Source: Rhizobium sp. BK251 (lineage in GTDB: Bacteria > Pseudomonadota > Alphaproteobacteria > Rhizobiales > Rhizobiaceae). Taken from it: a DNA stretch of 64,000 bases. Shown here piece by piece: positions 27,172-38,054 of this stretch. The DNA lies in the NCBI RefSeq assembly GCF_004345245.1, contig NZ_SLUQ01000004.1, positions 496,001 to 560,000 on the forward strand. The letters run 5' to 3'. Numbering within the stretch: position 1 is the stretch's first letter; each line of letters starts with the position of its first letter. The position numbers and the translations under genes were made by a program. The notes under the pieces are model-generated. The model did not search any database, had not been told where the DNA came from, and saw only the letters and a list, made by a program, of their open reading frames with translations.

Positions 27172-28047
27172 TTATCTTTTGAGCTTCTGGGCCGGATGGA
27201 CGAGCCGGCGCATCTGCACCATCGCCATCGGCGTCGAGAGGCTCGATGCGTCGCTCGCAAGCGTCAGCTCGTCGCCGCCGCGTTTGGCAGTGCGAGCAAG
27301 GATTTCGTAGACGCTTGCCGTCGCAAGCTGGAGCGCGCGTTCCTCCTCCATGCCGGACAGCAGGCGCGAGAGGAAAACGGCGGAAAGCAGGTCACCGAGG
27401 CCGTTCGGTGGATTTTCGATCACGCGGTGTTCGGCAAGAAGCGCATGGCGGCCGGTGAGATAGAGGTTGCCCGTGCCGCCCGCCATCATCGGGACGGCCG
27501 AGGTGACGAGCATGCGCGCCGGGCCGAGCGCGAGCGCAGCCTCCATGATCGCCGTATTGCTCTCCAGCGGCGCGCCGGCCATCCAGGCAAGCTCGTAGCG
27601 GTTGGGTGTCGCAAGGGAGGCAAGCGGGATCAGATGGTCACGGATCGCCTCGGCGGTCGCCTCGGGCACGTAGAGGCCGCCAAGATCGCCCATAACGGGG
27701 TCACAGACATAGAGGAAATCGGGGTTGCGCTCGCGCAGCGCGGATACGAGTCGCGCGACGGAACGCGCCTGGGCGGCATTGCCGAAATAGCCGGAGAGCA
27801 CTGCCTTGACCTCGCCAAGCCAGGGCGCCCTGATCAGATCATCAATCGCATGGTCGAAATCTGCCTCCGGAAAGGTCAATCGCGTCGAGCGGCCATGCCC
27901 GGGATGCCAGGGAAGCACGATGGTCGGCAGCGCCCAGACCGGATGGCCGAGGGTTTCGAGTGCAAAGACGGCGGCACGGTTGCCGACCGCTCCCCGGACG
28001 ACATGACTGGAGATGGCGATGACGGCCCCAGGGGCATTTTCCGACAT
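27172..28047 (-). CDS. pdxY: pyridoxal kinase PdxY
   Basis: Phosphorylates pyridoxal to PLP in the salvage pathway. The 291-residue product matches PdxY length. Family stretches are VIAISSHVVRGAVGNRAAVFALETLGHPVWALPTI (substrate loop), VLSGYFGNAAQ, YVCDPVMGDLGGLYV (metal/ATP) and ATPNRYELAWMAG. The GxGD ATP-binding motif is present as NGLGDLLSAVFL. I chose ATG 28047 (MSENAPGAV) over the longer frame start at 28098, because conservation begins there. It is divergent from the large GDH gene, with 276 bases between. Confidence 0.93.
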   Translation of the reverse strand: MSENAPGAVIAISSHVVRGAVGNRAAVFALETLGHPVWALPTIVLPWHPGHGRSTRLTFPEADFDHAIDDLIRAPWLGEVKAVLSGYFGNAAQARSVARLVSALRERNPDFLYVCDPVMGDLGGLYVPEATAEAIRDHLIPLASLATPNRYELAWMAGAPLESNTAIMEAALALGPARMLVTSAVPMMAGGTGNLYLTGRHALLAEHRVIENPPNGLGDLLSAVFLSRLLSGMEEERALQLATASVYEILARTAKRGGDELTLASDASSLSTPMAMVQMRRLVHPAQKLKR

Positions 28048-28323
28048 GGACTGAATTCCGATTTCGAATGCTGCGTTGATCCTCCTTTTGCGGGCCATCT
28101 GTCAACCGCTCTTCATGAAGCCATGAAAACGTGAGGCTGGCGGCATCGGTTCGGGCTTTTGGCTGCGATTTCCATCGATTTCCGGGCCGAATCCGCGCCG
28201 CACGCAGGATTCTTTCGAAAGACCGGGCGCAAAGCTTCAAATCGCGTCGCAAAGAGCCTCTTTTTGCAGGTTTTTTCCCGAAATGTTCTGCTAACCTGCC
28301 GCAAATCAGCATAGGGGGGTATC

Positions 28324-31300
28324 ATGGCCGGCAAGAGCAACCCGAAACGGGAAAAACAGATCGAAGCGGCGCGCAAGATTGCCGCGGCAACGGGGGATGG
28401 CTATCTCGATCCGGGCATTCTTTTCAGCCGCGCCAGCAGCGACGACCTCGAGCGCTATACCCCGGAAATGCTCGCACTTTCGGCCGTCCACACAGCGAGC
28501 GAACTTGCTGCCTGGAGCGGCAGCGCTCCGCGCGTCAGCATCGCGACCATCGCCGATGTCGAGCCCGAGGGAATCCCCGTCTCGATCCTGACGGTTACCG
28601 ACCACAACATGCAGTTCCTCTTTGAATCTGTCATGGGGGAGGTCACCAGCACCTATCGCGATCTCTTCATGGCGGTGCATCCGATCCTTGTCCTGGAAGA
28701 CGGAAAGAAGCCTGAACTCTATTCCGCGGAGAGGCAAAGCGATCCCGCCCGGCGCGTCAGCCACATCCAGCTCCACCTCGCCCCCCTGACAGCGGACCAG
28801 GCGGACGAGCTGATCAGGCGCGTCTCTACGGTTCTCGAACAGGTGCATGTGACCGTTTCCGACTGGAAACCGATGATCGCCAGGCTGGACACGGTGATCG
28901 AGGAGCTTTCGACCCATGAGGCTGGACGCCGCAAGCCCGACCGGGACGAGGCGCTCGCCTTCCTTTCCTGGCTGCGCGACGACAACTTCACCTTTCTCGG
29001 CATGCGCGAGTATGTCTATTCCGGCAAGGGGACGGATGCGAGGATCGAGCGTGACAAGGGCGCCGGTCTCGGCATCCTTTCCAATCCCGACGTACTCGTC
29101 CTGAGGCAGGGCAAGGACGCGGTGACGACCACGCCGGAAATCCTGGCCTTCCTCGACGGGCCGGATTTCCTGATCGTGACCAAGGCGAACGTCAAGTCGA
29201 TCGTCCACCGCCGCGCCTACATGGACTATATCGGCGTCAAGCGCTTCGACGCCGAGGGCAGGGTGACGGGCGAGCTGCGCATCGTCGGGCTCTTCACCTC
29301 CACCGCCTATACGAGTTCGACTACCGAGGTCCCGCTGCTGCGCTGGAAGGTGCAGAAGGTCGTCGACCATTTTGACTTCGACCCGACGAGCCACTCTGGC
29401 CGCATGCTGCAGAACACGCTCGAATCCTATCCGCGCGACGACCTCTTCCAGATCGACGCCGGCCTGCTTTCTGCCTTCTGCGAGCAGATCAACGACCTCA
29501 CGGACCGGCCCCGCGTTCGGGCACTGCCGCGCATCGACCATTTCGACCGATTTGTTTCCGTCATCGTCTACGTACCGCGCGAGGAATATGATTCGAACGT
29601 CCGCGAAAAGATCGGCGCCTACCTGAAGACCGTCTATGACGGCCGTCTCTCCGCCTATTACCCGGCCTTCCCGGAAGGCGGCGTTGCGCGCGTGCATTTC
29701 ATCATAGGCCGCACGGGCGGCAGGACGCCGCGCATCCCGCAGGCCAAGCTCGAAGAGGCAATCCGCACAATCACGGCACGCTGGGACGATCGCTTCGAGC
29801 TCCTGGCAGGGCCGGGGGCACCCCGCATCGCAGTGAGCCCCGCCTTCCAGGACAGTTTCACGCCCGAGGAGACCGTTGCCGACCTGCCCGACATCGCCGC
29901 CTGCGCCACGAGCGAGCCGATCCGCATCGCCTTCTATCGCCGTGAGGGCGAAGGATCCGTGCTTTCGCTGAAGATCTTCCATGCCGGCGGGCAGCTTGCA
30001 CTTTCCCGCCGGGTGCCGCTTCTCGAAAATCTCGGCTTCAACGTGGTCAGCGAGCAGACCTTCGATATCGATGTGCCGAACAAGGAAGGTGCGGCAGCGC
30101 TTGTCGTCCTGCATGACATGGAGCTCGAAGTTCGCGGCAGCGAAATGATCGACCTCGACCGGCATGGGCCGGCTCTCGAAGAAGCCTTTCTCGCGGCCTT
30201 CGCCGGACTGATCGACAATGACGGCTTCAACAGGTTGATCGTCTCGGCCGATCTGACGGCACGCGAGGCCAATGTGCTGCGGGCCTATGCCCGCTACCTG
30301 CGCCAGGCCGGCATCGCCTATTCGCACGAATACATCGCCGTCACGCTCGACAAGTACCCGCAGATCGCCGCCGCGATCTTCCGGCTCTTCCATGACACGC
30401 TGGTCCCAAGGCTTTCCGAAAAGGTTCGGGTCAAGAAGCTTGCCGAACACCACCAGCAGATCGAGACCGCCTTGGCCAACGTGCCGAGCCTCGACGACGA
30501 CCGCATCCTGCGCCGCTATGTCAATGCGGTCGATGCGACGCTGCGCACCAACTACTTCCAGCACAATGTCGACGGCACGCCGAAGGCAATGCTCGCCTTC
30601 AAGCTCGATCCGATGCTTCTGGACGGGCTGCCGGAACCTCGCCCTTTCCGGGAGATCTTCGTCTACGGCGCGGAGGTGGAAGGCGTCCACCTGCGCTTCG
30701 GCGCGATCGCCCGCGGCGGCATTCGCTGGTCCGACCGGGCCGAGGACTACCGCACCGAAGTGCTTGGTCTCGTCAAGGCGCAGCAGGTGAAGAACGCGGT
30801 GATCGTGCCCGTCGGCGCTAAGGGCGGCTTCTATCCCAAACGGCTTCCGGCCAACGGCAGCCGCGAGGAGATTTTCAATGCGGGACGTGAGGCCTACAAG
30901 ACCTATATCCGCACGCTGCTTTCGATCACCGACAACATCGACGTCAACGGCTTGCTGCCACCCAGCGATACGGTGAGGATCGACGGCGACGATCCATACT
31001 TCGTAGTCGCCGCCGACAAGGGCACGGCGACCTTTTCCGACACCGCCAATGGGCTGGCGCAGGAAGCTGGCTTCTGGCTGGACGACGCCTTCGCTTCAGG
31101 CGGCTCGGCGGGCTACGACCACAAGAAGATGGGCATCACCGCCCGCGGCGCCTGGGAAACCGTGAAGCGCCATTTCAGGGAAATGGACATCGACATCCAG
31201 ACCACTCCCTTCACCGTTGCGGGTGTCGGCGACATGTCGGGCGACGTATTCGGCAACGGCATGCTGCTTTCGCCGAAGATCCGCCTCGTTGCGGCCTTCG

Positions 31301-33108
31301 ACCACCGCGATATCTTCATCGATCCCAACCCGGACATGGCCAAAGCCCTAACCGAGCGCCGGCGCCTCTTTAACCTGCCGCGATCGAGCTGGCAGGATTT
31401 TGACAGGCAGGCGCTTTCGAAGGGCGCCATGATCATCTCCCGCTCGATGAAATCCGTGACGCTGACGCCGGAGGCGGTGGCCGCGATCGGCATCGACAAG
31501 ACGGTGGCGACTCCCTTCGAGATCATCACGGCAATCCTGAAAAGCCCGGTGGACCTGCTCTGGTTCGGCGGTATCGGCACCTACATCAAGGCCATGGGTG
31601 AAGCCGATTCCGAAGTCGGAGACCGCGCCAACGATCCGATCCGCGTCACTGCCGACGACGTGCGGGCGCGAGTGATCGGCGAGGGCGCCAACCTCGGCGT
31701 GACGCAAAAGGGCCGCATCGCCTACGGGCTCAAGGGCGGACGCTGCAATTCCGACGCGATCGACAATTCGGCCGGTGTCAACACCTCCGACGTCGAGGTC
31801 AACATCAAGATCGCGCTTGCCTCCGCCATGCGCGAGGAACGCCTGAGCCGGACGAAACGCGACCAGCTCCTCGCCTCGATGACAGACGAGGTGGCAATGC
31901 TGGTGCTGCGCAACAATTACCTCCAGTCACTTGCGATTTCGCTGACGGAGCGCAAGGGCACCGCAAACGGGCTGCAGCTCGGCCGCTTCATGACCGTGCT
32001 TGAATCCAAGAAGCAGCTCAATCGCAAGGTGGAGACGCTACCCGACGAACAGACGCTCGCCGAGCGTTATGCCAACGGCAAGCCGCTGACGCGTGCCGAA
32101 ATCGGCGTCCTGCTCTCCTATGCCAAGATCGTGCTCTTCGATGCGCTGGTCGCAAGCGACCTGCCAGACGATCCCTATTTCTCGGCAACGCTTTCGGCCT
32201 ATTTCCCGGCGAAGATGCAGAAATCGCATGCGGCCGATATCGTAAGCCATCGCCTGCGGCGCGAGATCATAGCGACCGCGCTCGCCAACGAAGCGATCAA
32301 CCGCGGAGGTCCGGGCTTTGCCGTGGCAATGATGGACGCGACCGCCGCCTCGGCGGCAGAGGTCGTCAAGGCAGCGATCGTTGCCCGCGACGGGTTCGAC
32401 CTTACCCGGCTGTGGAACGAGACGGATGCGCTGGACGGACGTATTTCCGGCGAGATGCAGAACCGCATCTATGGCGAGATCGGCCAGACATTCACCGTAC
32501 TGACCCGGCTTCTGCTCAAGACCGGCATCGCGAAGGCCGACCTCGGGGCGACGGTGAGCAGACTGCATGCGACGATCAAGAAGCTTCGCCCGGTCTTTGT
32601 CAGCAACACGACGCCGGAGGTCGCCGCCGACCTCTCCGCCCGACAGGCGGAATATCAGGAAGCGGGCGTGCCGGAGAAGCTTGCCGCCGACATCTCGACC
32701 CTGCCTGCATTCGCGCTGGTGCCGGAGATCATGCAGATCGCCGAGCGCACCGAGGAGACACTGACCCGGGCAGCTGAAAGCTATTTTACCGTGTCGCGCA
32801 CGTTCCGCATCGGGCGCCTGCTCTCAGCAGGTAACCGTATCATCACCGCCGACCACTACGAAAACCTCGCGCTGGCCCGCAGCCTCGACCAGATCGCCGG
32901 CGCACGGCGCGACATCGTGATCTCGGCGCTCAGCAACCACCGCCAGCAGAAGCAGCCGGTCCAGGCCTGGCACGCCGGCGACCGGATCCGCATCAACCGC
33001 ATCGCCGAGGAGCTTTCCGGCCTCAGCGGAAGCGGCGATCCCAACCTTGCCCGCATAACCGTTGCAGCCGGACTGCTGAGCGATCTTGCCCGCGACAGCG
33101 CCGCCTGA
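28324..33108 (+). CDS. gdhZ: NAD-specific glutamate dehydrogenase, 180-kDa class
   Basis: A very large (1594-residue) GDH that mainly degrades glutamate to 2-oxoglutarate and ammonium. Long N-terminal regions, probably with ACT-like regulatory domains (1-700), precede the catalytic core. The core includes RFGAIARGGIRWSDRAEDYRTEVLGL, KNAVIVPVGAKGGFYPKRLP (catalytic lysine region), PYFVVAADKGTATFSD and DMSGDVFGNGMLLS. This class occurs in alpha- and gammaproteobacteria and Streptomyces. ATG 28324 follows AGGGGGG (28313-28319). The gene is one uninterrupted frame. The symbol is used for homologues in Caulobacter and Brucella; I am less sure of it than of the enzyme. Confidence 0.95.
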   Translation: MAGKSNPKREKQIEAARKIAAATGDGYLDPGILFSRASSDDLERYTPEMLALSAVHTASELAAWSGSAPRVSIATIADVEPEGIPVSILTVTDHNMQFLFESVMGEVTSTYRDLFMAVHPILVLEDGKKPELYSAERQSDPARRVSHIQLHLAPLTADQADELIRRVSTVLEQVHVTVSDWKPMIARLDTVIEELSTHEAGRRKPDRDEALAFLSWLRDDNFTFLGMREYVYSGKGTDARIERDKGAGLGILSNPDVLVLRQGKDAVTTTPEILAFLDGPDFLIVTKANVKSIVHRRAYMDYIGVKRFDAEGRVTGELRIVGLFTSTAYTSSTTEVPLLRWKVQKVVDHFDFDPTSHSGRMLQNTLESYPRDDLFQIDAGLLSAFCEQINDLTDRPRVRALPRIDHFDRFVSVIVYVPREEYDSNVREKIGAYLKTVYDGRLSAYYPAFPEGGVARVHFIIGRTGGRTPRIPQAKLEEAIRTITARWDDRFELLAGPGAPRIAVSPAFQDSFTPEETVADLPDIAACATSEPIRIAFYRREGEGSVLSLKIFHAGGQLALSRRVPLLENLGFNVVSEQTFDIDVPNKEGAAALVVLHDMELEVRGSEMIDLDRHGPALEEAFLAAFAGLIDNDGFNRLIVSADLTAREANVLRAYARYLRQAGIAYSHEYIAVTLDKYPQIAAAIFRLFHDTLVPRLSEKVRVKKLAEHHQQIETALANVPSLDDDRILRRYVNAVDATLRTNYFQHNVDGTPKAMLAFKLDPMLLDGLPEPRPFREIFVYGAEVEGVHLRFGAIARGGIRWSDRAEDYRTEVLGLVKAQQVKNAVIVPVGAKGGFYPKRLPANGSREEIFNAGREAYKTYIRTLLSITDNIDVNGLLPPSDTVRIDGDDPYFVVAADKGTATFSDTANGLAQEAGFWLDDAFASGGSAGYDHKKMGITARGAWETVKRHFREMDIDIQTTPFTVAGVGDMSGDVFGNGMLLSPKIRLVAAFDHRDIFIDPNPDMAKALTERRRLFNLPRSSWQDFDRQALSKGAMIISRSMKSVTLTPEAVAAIGIDKTVATPFEIITAILKSPVDLLWFGGIGTYIKAMGEADSEVGDRANDPIRVTADDVRARVIGEGANLGVTQKGRIAYGLKGGRCNSDAIDNSAGVNTSDVEVNIKIALASAMREERLSRTKRDQLLASMTDEVAMLVLRNNYLQSLAISLTERKGTANGLQLGRFMTVLESKKQLNRKVETLPDEQTLAERYANGKPLTRAEIGVLLSYAKIVLFDALVASDLPDDPYFSATLSAYFPAKMQKSHAADIVSHRLRREIIATALANEAINRGGPGFAVAMMDATAASAAEVVKAAIVARDGFDLTRLWNETDALDGRISGEMQNRIYGEIGQTFTVLTRLLLKTGIAKADLGATVSRLHATIKKLRPVFVSNTTPEVAADLSARQAEYQEAGVPEKLAADISTLPAFALVPEIMQIAERTEETLTRAAESYFTVSRTFRIGRLLSAGNRIITADHYENLALARSLDQIAGARRDIVISALSNHRQQKQPVQAWHAGDRIRINRIAEELSGLSGSGDPNLARITVAAGLLSDLARDSAA

Positions 33109-33139
33109 GACGGGTACCAGCGCAACAGAGAGGCGTAAC

Positions 33140-34525
33140 TTGAACGTTTCGACCGCCACGGAGGAGACGCCGGCCAAGGTGCCGGCGCGGGGCATCTGGG
33201 GATGGATGCTTTTCGACTGGGCAGCACAACCCTTCTTTACGGTGGTGACCACCTTCATCTTCGGCCCCTATTTCGTGGCGCGGCTGACAGACGATCCGGT
33301 TTCGGCCCAGACGGCTTGGAGCAACATGGCGACGGTCTCTTCGATCATCATCGCCGTGCTCTCGCCCGTGCTCGGCTCGATCGCCGACCAGTCGGGCGCA
33401 CGAAAGCCGTGGATCGCCTTTTTCGCGGTGATCAAGATCGCAAGCCTCTGCTGCCTCTGGTTCGCAGCGCCCGGCTCGCCGCTCATCTATCCGGTCATCT
33501 TCATGGTCCTCGCCTCCATCTCGGCGGAGTTCTCCATCGTCTTCAACGATTCGATGATGCCGCGCCTCGTCGCCAAGGAGGAGGTCGGCCGTCTTTCGAA
33601 CACCGCTTGGGGCCTCGGTTATCTTGGCGGCATGATCGTGCTGATCGCAGTGGTGACGCTGCTTGCTGCCAATCCGGAAACTGGACGGACGATCCTCGGG
33701 ATCACGCCGCTCTTCGGCCTCGATCCGCACCTCGGCGAGGATGCGCGCATCACCGGGCCGATTTCAGCGGCCTGGTATTTCGTCTTCATCCTGCCGATGT
33801 TCTTCTTCACGCCCGATTCGCCCCACGGCAAGCCGTTCGCCCCCGCGATCAGGGCCGGCTTGGCCGAACTGCGCTCGACGCTTGGCGAACTCAGGCACCG
33901 CACCGGCATTTTCAGATTCCTCATCGCCCGCATGATCTACCAGGACGGCGTCAACGGCCTTCTGATCCTCGGAGGAGCCTTCGCCGCCGGCATGTTCGGC
34001 TGGGCGACCATCGAGATCGGCCTTTACGGCATCATCCTCAATATCGTTGCGATTTTCAGCTGCCTGATTGCCGGGCGGCTCGATCGCCGGCTCGGCTCGA
34101 AGACGATGGTGCTGATCAGCCTCGCGCTGCTGCTGATCGCCACCATCGGCATCATCTCCACCGGACCGGGCTTCACGTTCTTCGGGCTGATGCCGCTCTC
34201 GACGGTCGATTCCGGCGACCTCTTCGGCACGGCCGCGGAAAAGGCCTACATCCTCTTCGGCCTGCTGATCGGCATCGCCTTCGGGCCGGTGCAGGCGTCC
34301 TCGCGTTCCTACCTCGCGAGAAGCGTCAGCCTTGCGGAAGCCGGCCGCTATTTCGGTATCTATGCCCTTTCCGGCCGGGCGACGAGCTTCATGGCGACGC
34401 TGCTGTTCTCGCTCGTCACGTACTGGAGCGATTCTGCCCGCTGGGGCATGGCGACACTGATCCTGTTCCTGGCAGCCGGTCTTATCCTGCTTGTCAGGAC
34501 GCCCTATCCGGCCGATCCCGCCTGA
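33140..34525 (+). CDS. MFS transporter, UMF1/Atg22-like
   Basis: 461 residues and about 12 membrane segments. The N-terminal WGWMLFDWAAQPFFTVVTTFIFGPYF, ADQSGARKPWIAFF and FNDSMMPRLVAKEEVGRLSNTAWGLGYLGGM are typical of the UMF1 family related to yeast Atg22. The substrate is unknown; amino-acid efflux is a guess based on Atg22. The start is TTG 33140, preceded by AGAGAGGCG, because no ATG is suitably placed. It lies 31 bases after the GDH gene on the same strand, so the two may be co-transcribed, which would hint at a link with amino-acid catabolism. Confidence 0.85.
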   Translation: MNVSTATEETPAKVPARGIWGWMLFDWAAQPFFTVVTTFIFGPYFVARLTDDPVSAQTAWSNMATVSSIIIAVLSPVLGSIADQSGARKPWIAFFAVIKIASLCCLWFAAPGSPLIYPVIFMVLASISAEFSIVFNDSMMPRLVAKEEVGRLSNTAWGLGYLGGMIVLIAVVTLLAANPETGRTILGITPLFGLDPHLGEDARITGPISAAWYFVFILPMFFFTPDSPHGKPFAPAIRAGLAELRSTLGELRHRTGIFRFLIARMIYQDGVNGLLILGGAFAAGMFGWATIEIGLYGIILNIVAIFSCLIAGRLDRRLGSKTMVLISLALLLIATIGIISTGPGFTFFGLMPLSTVDSGDLFGTAAEKAYILFGLLIGIAFGPVQASSRSYLARSVSLAEAGRYFGIYALSGRATSFMATLLFSLVTYWSDSARWGMATLILFLAAGLILLVRTPYPADPA

Positions 34526-34551
34526 GGCCGGCCGGGGGGTATGCCCTCGGC

Positions 34552-36168
34552 TCAGTGGCGGAAGTGGCGCATGCCGGTGAAGACCATCGCGACATTGTGC
34601 TCGTTTGCCGCGTCGATGACCTCCTGGTCGCGCATCGAGCCGCCCGGCTGGATGACCGCGGTGGCGCCAGCCGCGATCATCGAAAGCAGGCCGTCGGCGA
34701 AAGGAAGAAACGCTTCCGAAGCCACTGCAGAGCCACGCGTCAGCGGTTCGGCAAGTCCCATGGCCCTGGCTGCTTCCTCGGCCTTGAGGCCGGCGATGCG
34801 GGCAGAATCGACACGGCTCATCTGGCCGGCGCCGATGCCGGCCGTCTGGCCGTCCTTGGCATAGACCACGGCGTTCGACTTCACATGCTTTGCCACCTTG
34901 AAGGCGAACTTCATGTCTTCCAGCTCCTGCACCGTCGGTGCGCGCTTGGTGACGACCTTCAGCTCCAGATCCTCGACCATGCCGTCGTCGCGGCTCTGGA
35001 CCAGCAGGCCACCGGAAACGGTCTTCGCCGTCAGGCCGGGCAGGCGCGGATCGGGCAGGCCGCCGGCCGAGAGCAGGCGCAGGTTCGGCTTCTTCGCAAC
35101 GATCGCCTTTGCCTCCTCGGAAACCTCCGGCGCAATGATGACCTCGGTGAAGAGCTTGACGATTTCCTCGGCCGTCTCGGCATCGAGCATCCGGTTCATC
35201 GCGATGATGCCACCGAAGGCCGAAACCGGATCGCAGGCGAGTGCCCGCTTGTAGGCTTCGACAAGGCTCGGGCCGGTCGCAACGCCGGAGGGATTGGCGT
35301 GCTTGATGATGGCGACCGCCGGCGACTTCGCCGGGAGGAACTCTCCAACCAGCTCATAGGCTGCGTCGGTGTCGTTGATGTTGTTGTAGGAAAGCTGCTT
35401 GCCCTGGATCAACGCGGCGGTTGAGACGCCGGGGCGCCTTTCGCCGGTGACGTAGAAGGCCGCGTTCTGGTGCGGGTTCTCGCCGTAGCGCATCTCTTCC
35501 TTGAGAACGCCCCCGATGACGCGGTGGCGCGGCGTGTCGATCTTCAGCGCCTCGGCGAACCAGCTCGAAATCATCGCGTCATAGGCCGCGGTCCGCGCGA
35601 AGGCCTTGGCCGCCATCTGCTGGCGGAAAGCATAGGCGGTCCTGCCGTCATGAACAGAAAGCTGCTCGAGCAGTTCGGCGTAGTCGGCCGGATCGCTGAG
35701 GATCGTCACGTAGGCATGGTTCTTTGCCGAGGCGCGGATCATCGCCGGCCCGCCAATATCGATGTTCTCGACGGTGGTCGGGTAATCCTCGCCGGCGGCG
35801 CGCACGTCCTCGAAAGGATAGAGATTGCTGACGAGCAGATCGATGCCCTCGATTCCCTGGGCCTTCATCGCCGCCTGATGATCGGCATCATCACGGATCG
35901 CAAGCAGCCCGCCATGGACCTTCGGATGCAGCGTCTTGACGCGGCCGTCCATGATCTCGGGAAAGCCGGTCACATCGGAAACGTCGGTCACAGCAAGGCC
36001 GGCAGCCGCGATCGCCTTATACGTGCCGCCCGTCGACAGAAGACGAACGCCCCTTTCGGCAAGTACGCGTGCAAGCTCGACGACGCCGCTCTTGTCGAAG
36101 ACGGAAAGCAGCGCGGTCTTGATTTCGACCTTGTCCGGGGCAGGGATTTTCTTGGAAACGACGGCCAT
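34552..36168 (-). CDS. purH: bifunctional PurH (AICAR transformylase/IMP cyclohydrolase)
   Basis: Catalyses the last two steps of IMP synthesis. 538 residues. The N-terminal IMP cyclohydrolase (about 1-200) shows [44 protein letters not shown] and NLYPFE. The C-terminal transformylase shows [43 protein letters not shown] (the catalytic Lys-His) and [33 protein letters not shown] 36168 gives the normal start (MAVVSKKIP); earlier in-frame starts would add 13 residues. It is followed 26 bases on by the convergent MFS gene; rsmB and the heparinase-like gene lie upstream on the same strand, as often in Rhizobiaceae. Confidence 0.97.
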   Translation of the reverse strand: MAVVSKKIPAPDKVEIKTALLSVFDKSGVVELARVLAERGVRLLSTGGTYKAIAAAGLAVTDVSDVTGFPEIMDGRVKTLHPKVHGGLLAIRDDADHQAAMKAQGIEGIDLLVSNLYPFEDVRAAGEDYPTTVENIDIGGPAMIRASAKNHAYVTILSDPADYAELLEQLSVHDGRTAYAFRQQMAAKAFARTAAYDAMISSWFAEALKIDTPRHRVIGGVLKEEMRYGENPHQNAAFYVTGERRPGVSTAALIQGKQLSYNNINDTDAAYELVGEFLPAKSPAVAIIKHANPSGVATGPSLVEAYKRALACDPVSAFGGIIAMNRMLDAETAEEIVKLFTEVIIAPEVSEEAKAIVAKKPNLRLLSAGGLPDPRLPGLTAKTVSGGLLVQSRDDGMVEDLELKVVTKRAPTVQELEDMKFAFKVAKHVKSNAVVYAKDGQTAGIGAGQMSRVDSARIAGLKAEEAARAMGLAEPLTRGSAVASEAFLPFADGLLSMIAAGATAVIQPGGSMRDQEVIDAANEHNVAMVFTGMRHFRH

Positions 36169-36266
36169 GAACTTTCTCCGGTTCGCCATGCGGGAGGCAT
36201 CCACCAAAGGACGCCAAAGCTATGGCCGCCGCGTTAGCACAGCTTGGCCGCGGAGCAAACAGAACT

Positions 36267-37943
36267 CTAGGAGCGCCGCGATAAAAACCAGCGGATTTCA
36301 GGCTTTGCCTCGGGCGAAAAGGCAATCTCGATCTGCTCGGACGCACAGATGCCGGAGGCATCCGCGAAGAACACATCCTCGGCGACAACGACGTCATTGC
36401 CCGGAGAGGAGAAGAGCCAGGTCTCGCCATCCGGCGTGGTCAGGAGCACGGATTCGCGCTCCGTCTGCTGCAGGTTGATCGCCGGATGCACGTGGAAGCG
36501 GGCAGTCGCTTGGACGCCCTTTTTCGGCCTCGGCTCACCCTCGGCGACCAGTCGGTCGCGGCCGGTGAGGATCGTGCCGGTGGCATTCAGCGTCAACTCA
36601 CGCTCATGAACGATACCGAAGCTGCGCAGATAGCCGTCATGAGACGCCTTGACGGAATCACGCCCATCTTCGGTCTCGCCGCGCTCGACGGTCACGGAAT
36701 GAACGGTTTCAGTCATGACGTGGCCGAGAAAAGCCGATTGCGTAATGCGGCTCGACGAGGTGTCGTCGAGAGTAACGGTCGAGTGGGCGGCGGTCGCCCG
36801 CGCCATCTGCGCGTAGCGGCGGCCGGCAAACTTCGGCGAGCCGGAATTGACAATCAGACGATGTCGGCCCGAGGACATCTCGAAGGAGAGGCAGCCGGCA
36901 TGGGCGGTCGCCGAGAGGCCACCCGGCGCGGGAGGGCCGGTATCGGCGATGACGACGCTCTTGCCGGAGGCAAGTCGTTGGTAACGCGTCTGCGGCATCG
37001 CCTTGAAGGGCTGGCCGCCGGTCTCGTCGTAGCGCAGCACCGAGAGCAATTCGCCGGCAGGCGTCGAGGTGGCGCCGTTGAAGAGCGCGAGATCGCCGTC
37101 CTGGTGGCGGAAGAAGCGCAACGCCGGATACATGCGGTCGATGCCCGGGATGAGCCGCACCGGCACGTCATGGCCAAGGTTCACATAGGTCTGGCGAAGC
37201 GGCAGCAGATCGAGCAGCAGTTCAAGCCCGACGCGTGGATTGCGCGAGATATGGCCGCCATCGGCAAGGATCTGCCGGTCGATCTCTCGGTCGAGATCCT
37301 GTCCGGCGCGGCGGATGACGGAAGGGCGCGCCGGCATCGCGACAGAGGCAACTGCGAGCGCGATGCGGATCCGGAAGAGGACTTCGCCATCCGGCGCCAC
37401 CGGCGCGATTCGCCGCAGATAGCGCACCTGGAAGGCAAGCGAACGCATGAAACGACGATAGAAACCGCGATCGCCCGATTGCAGCAGCACCGGCGAATGG
37501 GAAAGCCAGGCAATAAGGCGCTGGGCCGCGACATCCGGTTCCCATGCGATACCGGTGACCCGGCGACCATGGATGGCGATCCAGTCGTTGACGACGGAGC
37601 GTGCCGCGGCCGCAGCCGCCTCGCTCTTGTTGGCGCGCATGTGGCGCAGCCAGCCGAAACCGTGCAGCCGGCTTGCGAAGGTGCGCGAGGGCAGGCTCAG
37701 CGAGAACGGCGACTTGCCATGTGTTTCGAGAAGGCGGCCTGCGAGCGGAAAACGGTCGGCCAGGATTTCGTCGGCGACGAAAGGATCGATGCTGCGCAAG
37801 TCTGTCGGCGCAACGATCAGCCGCTCCGGAGCCCGGACGGTGTGGCGGAAGAGACGCAGGCGCAGGAGCGCGACGCGGCGAACGATGCGCCGCCAGGCTT
37901 CCCGAACGTACAAACCGGATAACCGCCTGCCGAAAATCTGCAT
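36267..37943 (-). CDS. heparinase II/III family protein
   Basis: 558 residues: an N-terminal alpha-helical domain (DPFVADEILADRFPLAGR, WLRHMRANKSEAAAAAA) and a C-terminal beta-sandwich (LIVNSGSPKFAGRRYAQMARATAAHSTVTLDDTSS, FHVHPAINLQQTERESVLL). This is the heparinase II/III-like fold found beside rsmB and purH in many rhizobia. Despite the name the substrate need not be heparin; a lyase acting on an uronic-acid polymer is plausible. No clear signal peptide is present. It is probably in one transcript with rsmB upstream (111 bases) and purH downstream (98 bases). Confidence 0.85.
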   Translation of the reverse strand: MQIFGRRLSGLYVREAWRRIVRRVALLRLRLFRHTVRAPERLIVAPTDLRSIDPFVADEILADRFPLAGRLLETHGKSPFSLSLPSRTFASRLHGFGWLRHMRANKSEAAAAAARSVVNDWIAIHGRRVTGIAWEPDVAAQRLIAWLSHSPVLLQSGDRGFYRRFMRSLAFQVRYLRRIAPVAPDGEVLFRIRIALAVASVAMPARPSVIRRAGQDLDREIDRQILADGGHISRNPRVGLELLLDLLPLRQTYVNLGHDVPVRLIPGIDRMYPALRFFRHQDGDLALFNGATSTPAGELLSVLRYDETGGQPFKAMPQTRYQRLASGKSVVIADTGPPAPGGLSATAHAGCLSFEMSSGRHRLIVNSGSPKFAGRRYAQMARATAAHSTVTLDDTSSSRITQSAFLGHVMTETVHSVTVERGETEDGRDSVKASHDGYLRSFGIVHERELTLNATGTILTGRDRLVAEGEPRPKKGVQATARFHVHPAINLQQTERESVLLTTPDGETWLFSSPGNDVVVAEDVFFADASGICASEQIEIAFSPEAKPEIRWFLSRRS

Positions 37944-38054
37944 GGTTTATTTTTTATTATCTCTGACGGTTAAGAAGTCGTAAACGACGGCCCGTCCGCG
38001 CCCCGTTCGATGCAATTTATGAGCTTTTTGGAATACGCGATAGCGTGTCCTGCC

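Noticed and set aside
28306..30690. Long open frame of nearly 800 codons antisense to the NAD-glutamate dehydrogenase gene
   Set aside because: It lies entirely opposite a clearly conserved enzyme, has no family-like sequence and no ribosome-binding site. Open antisense frames are normal in GC-rich DNA with strong third-position bias.
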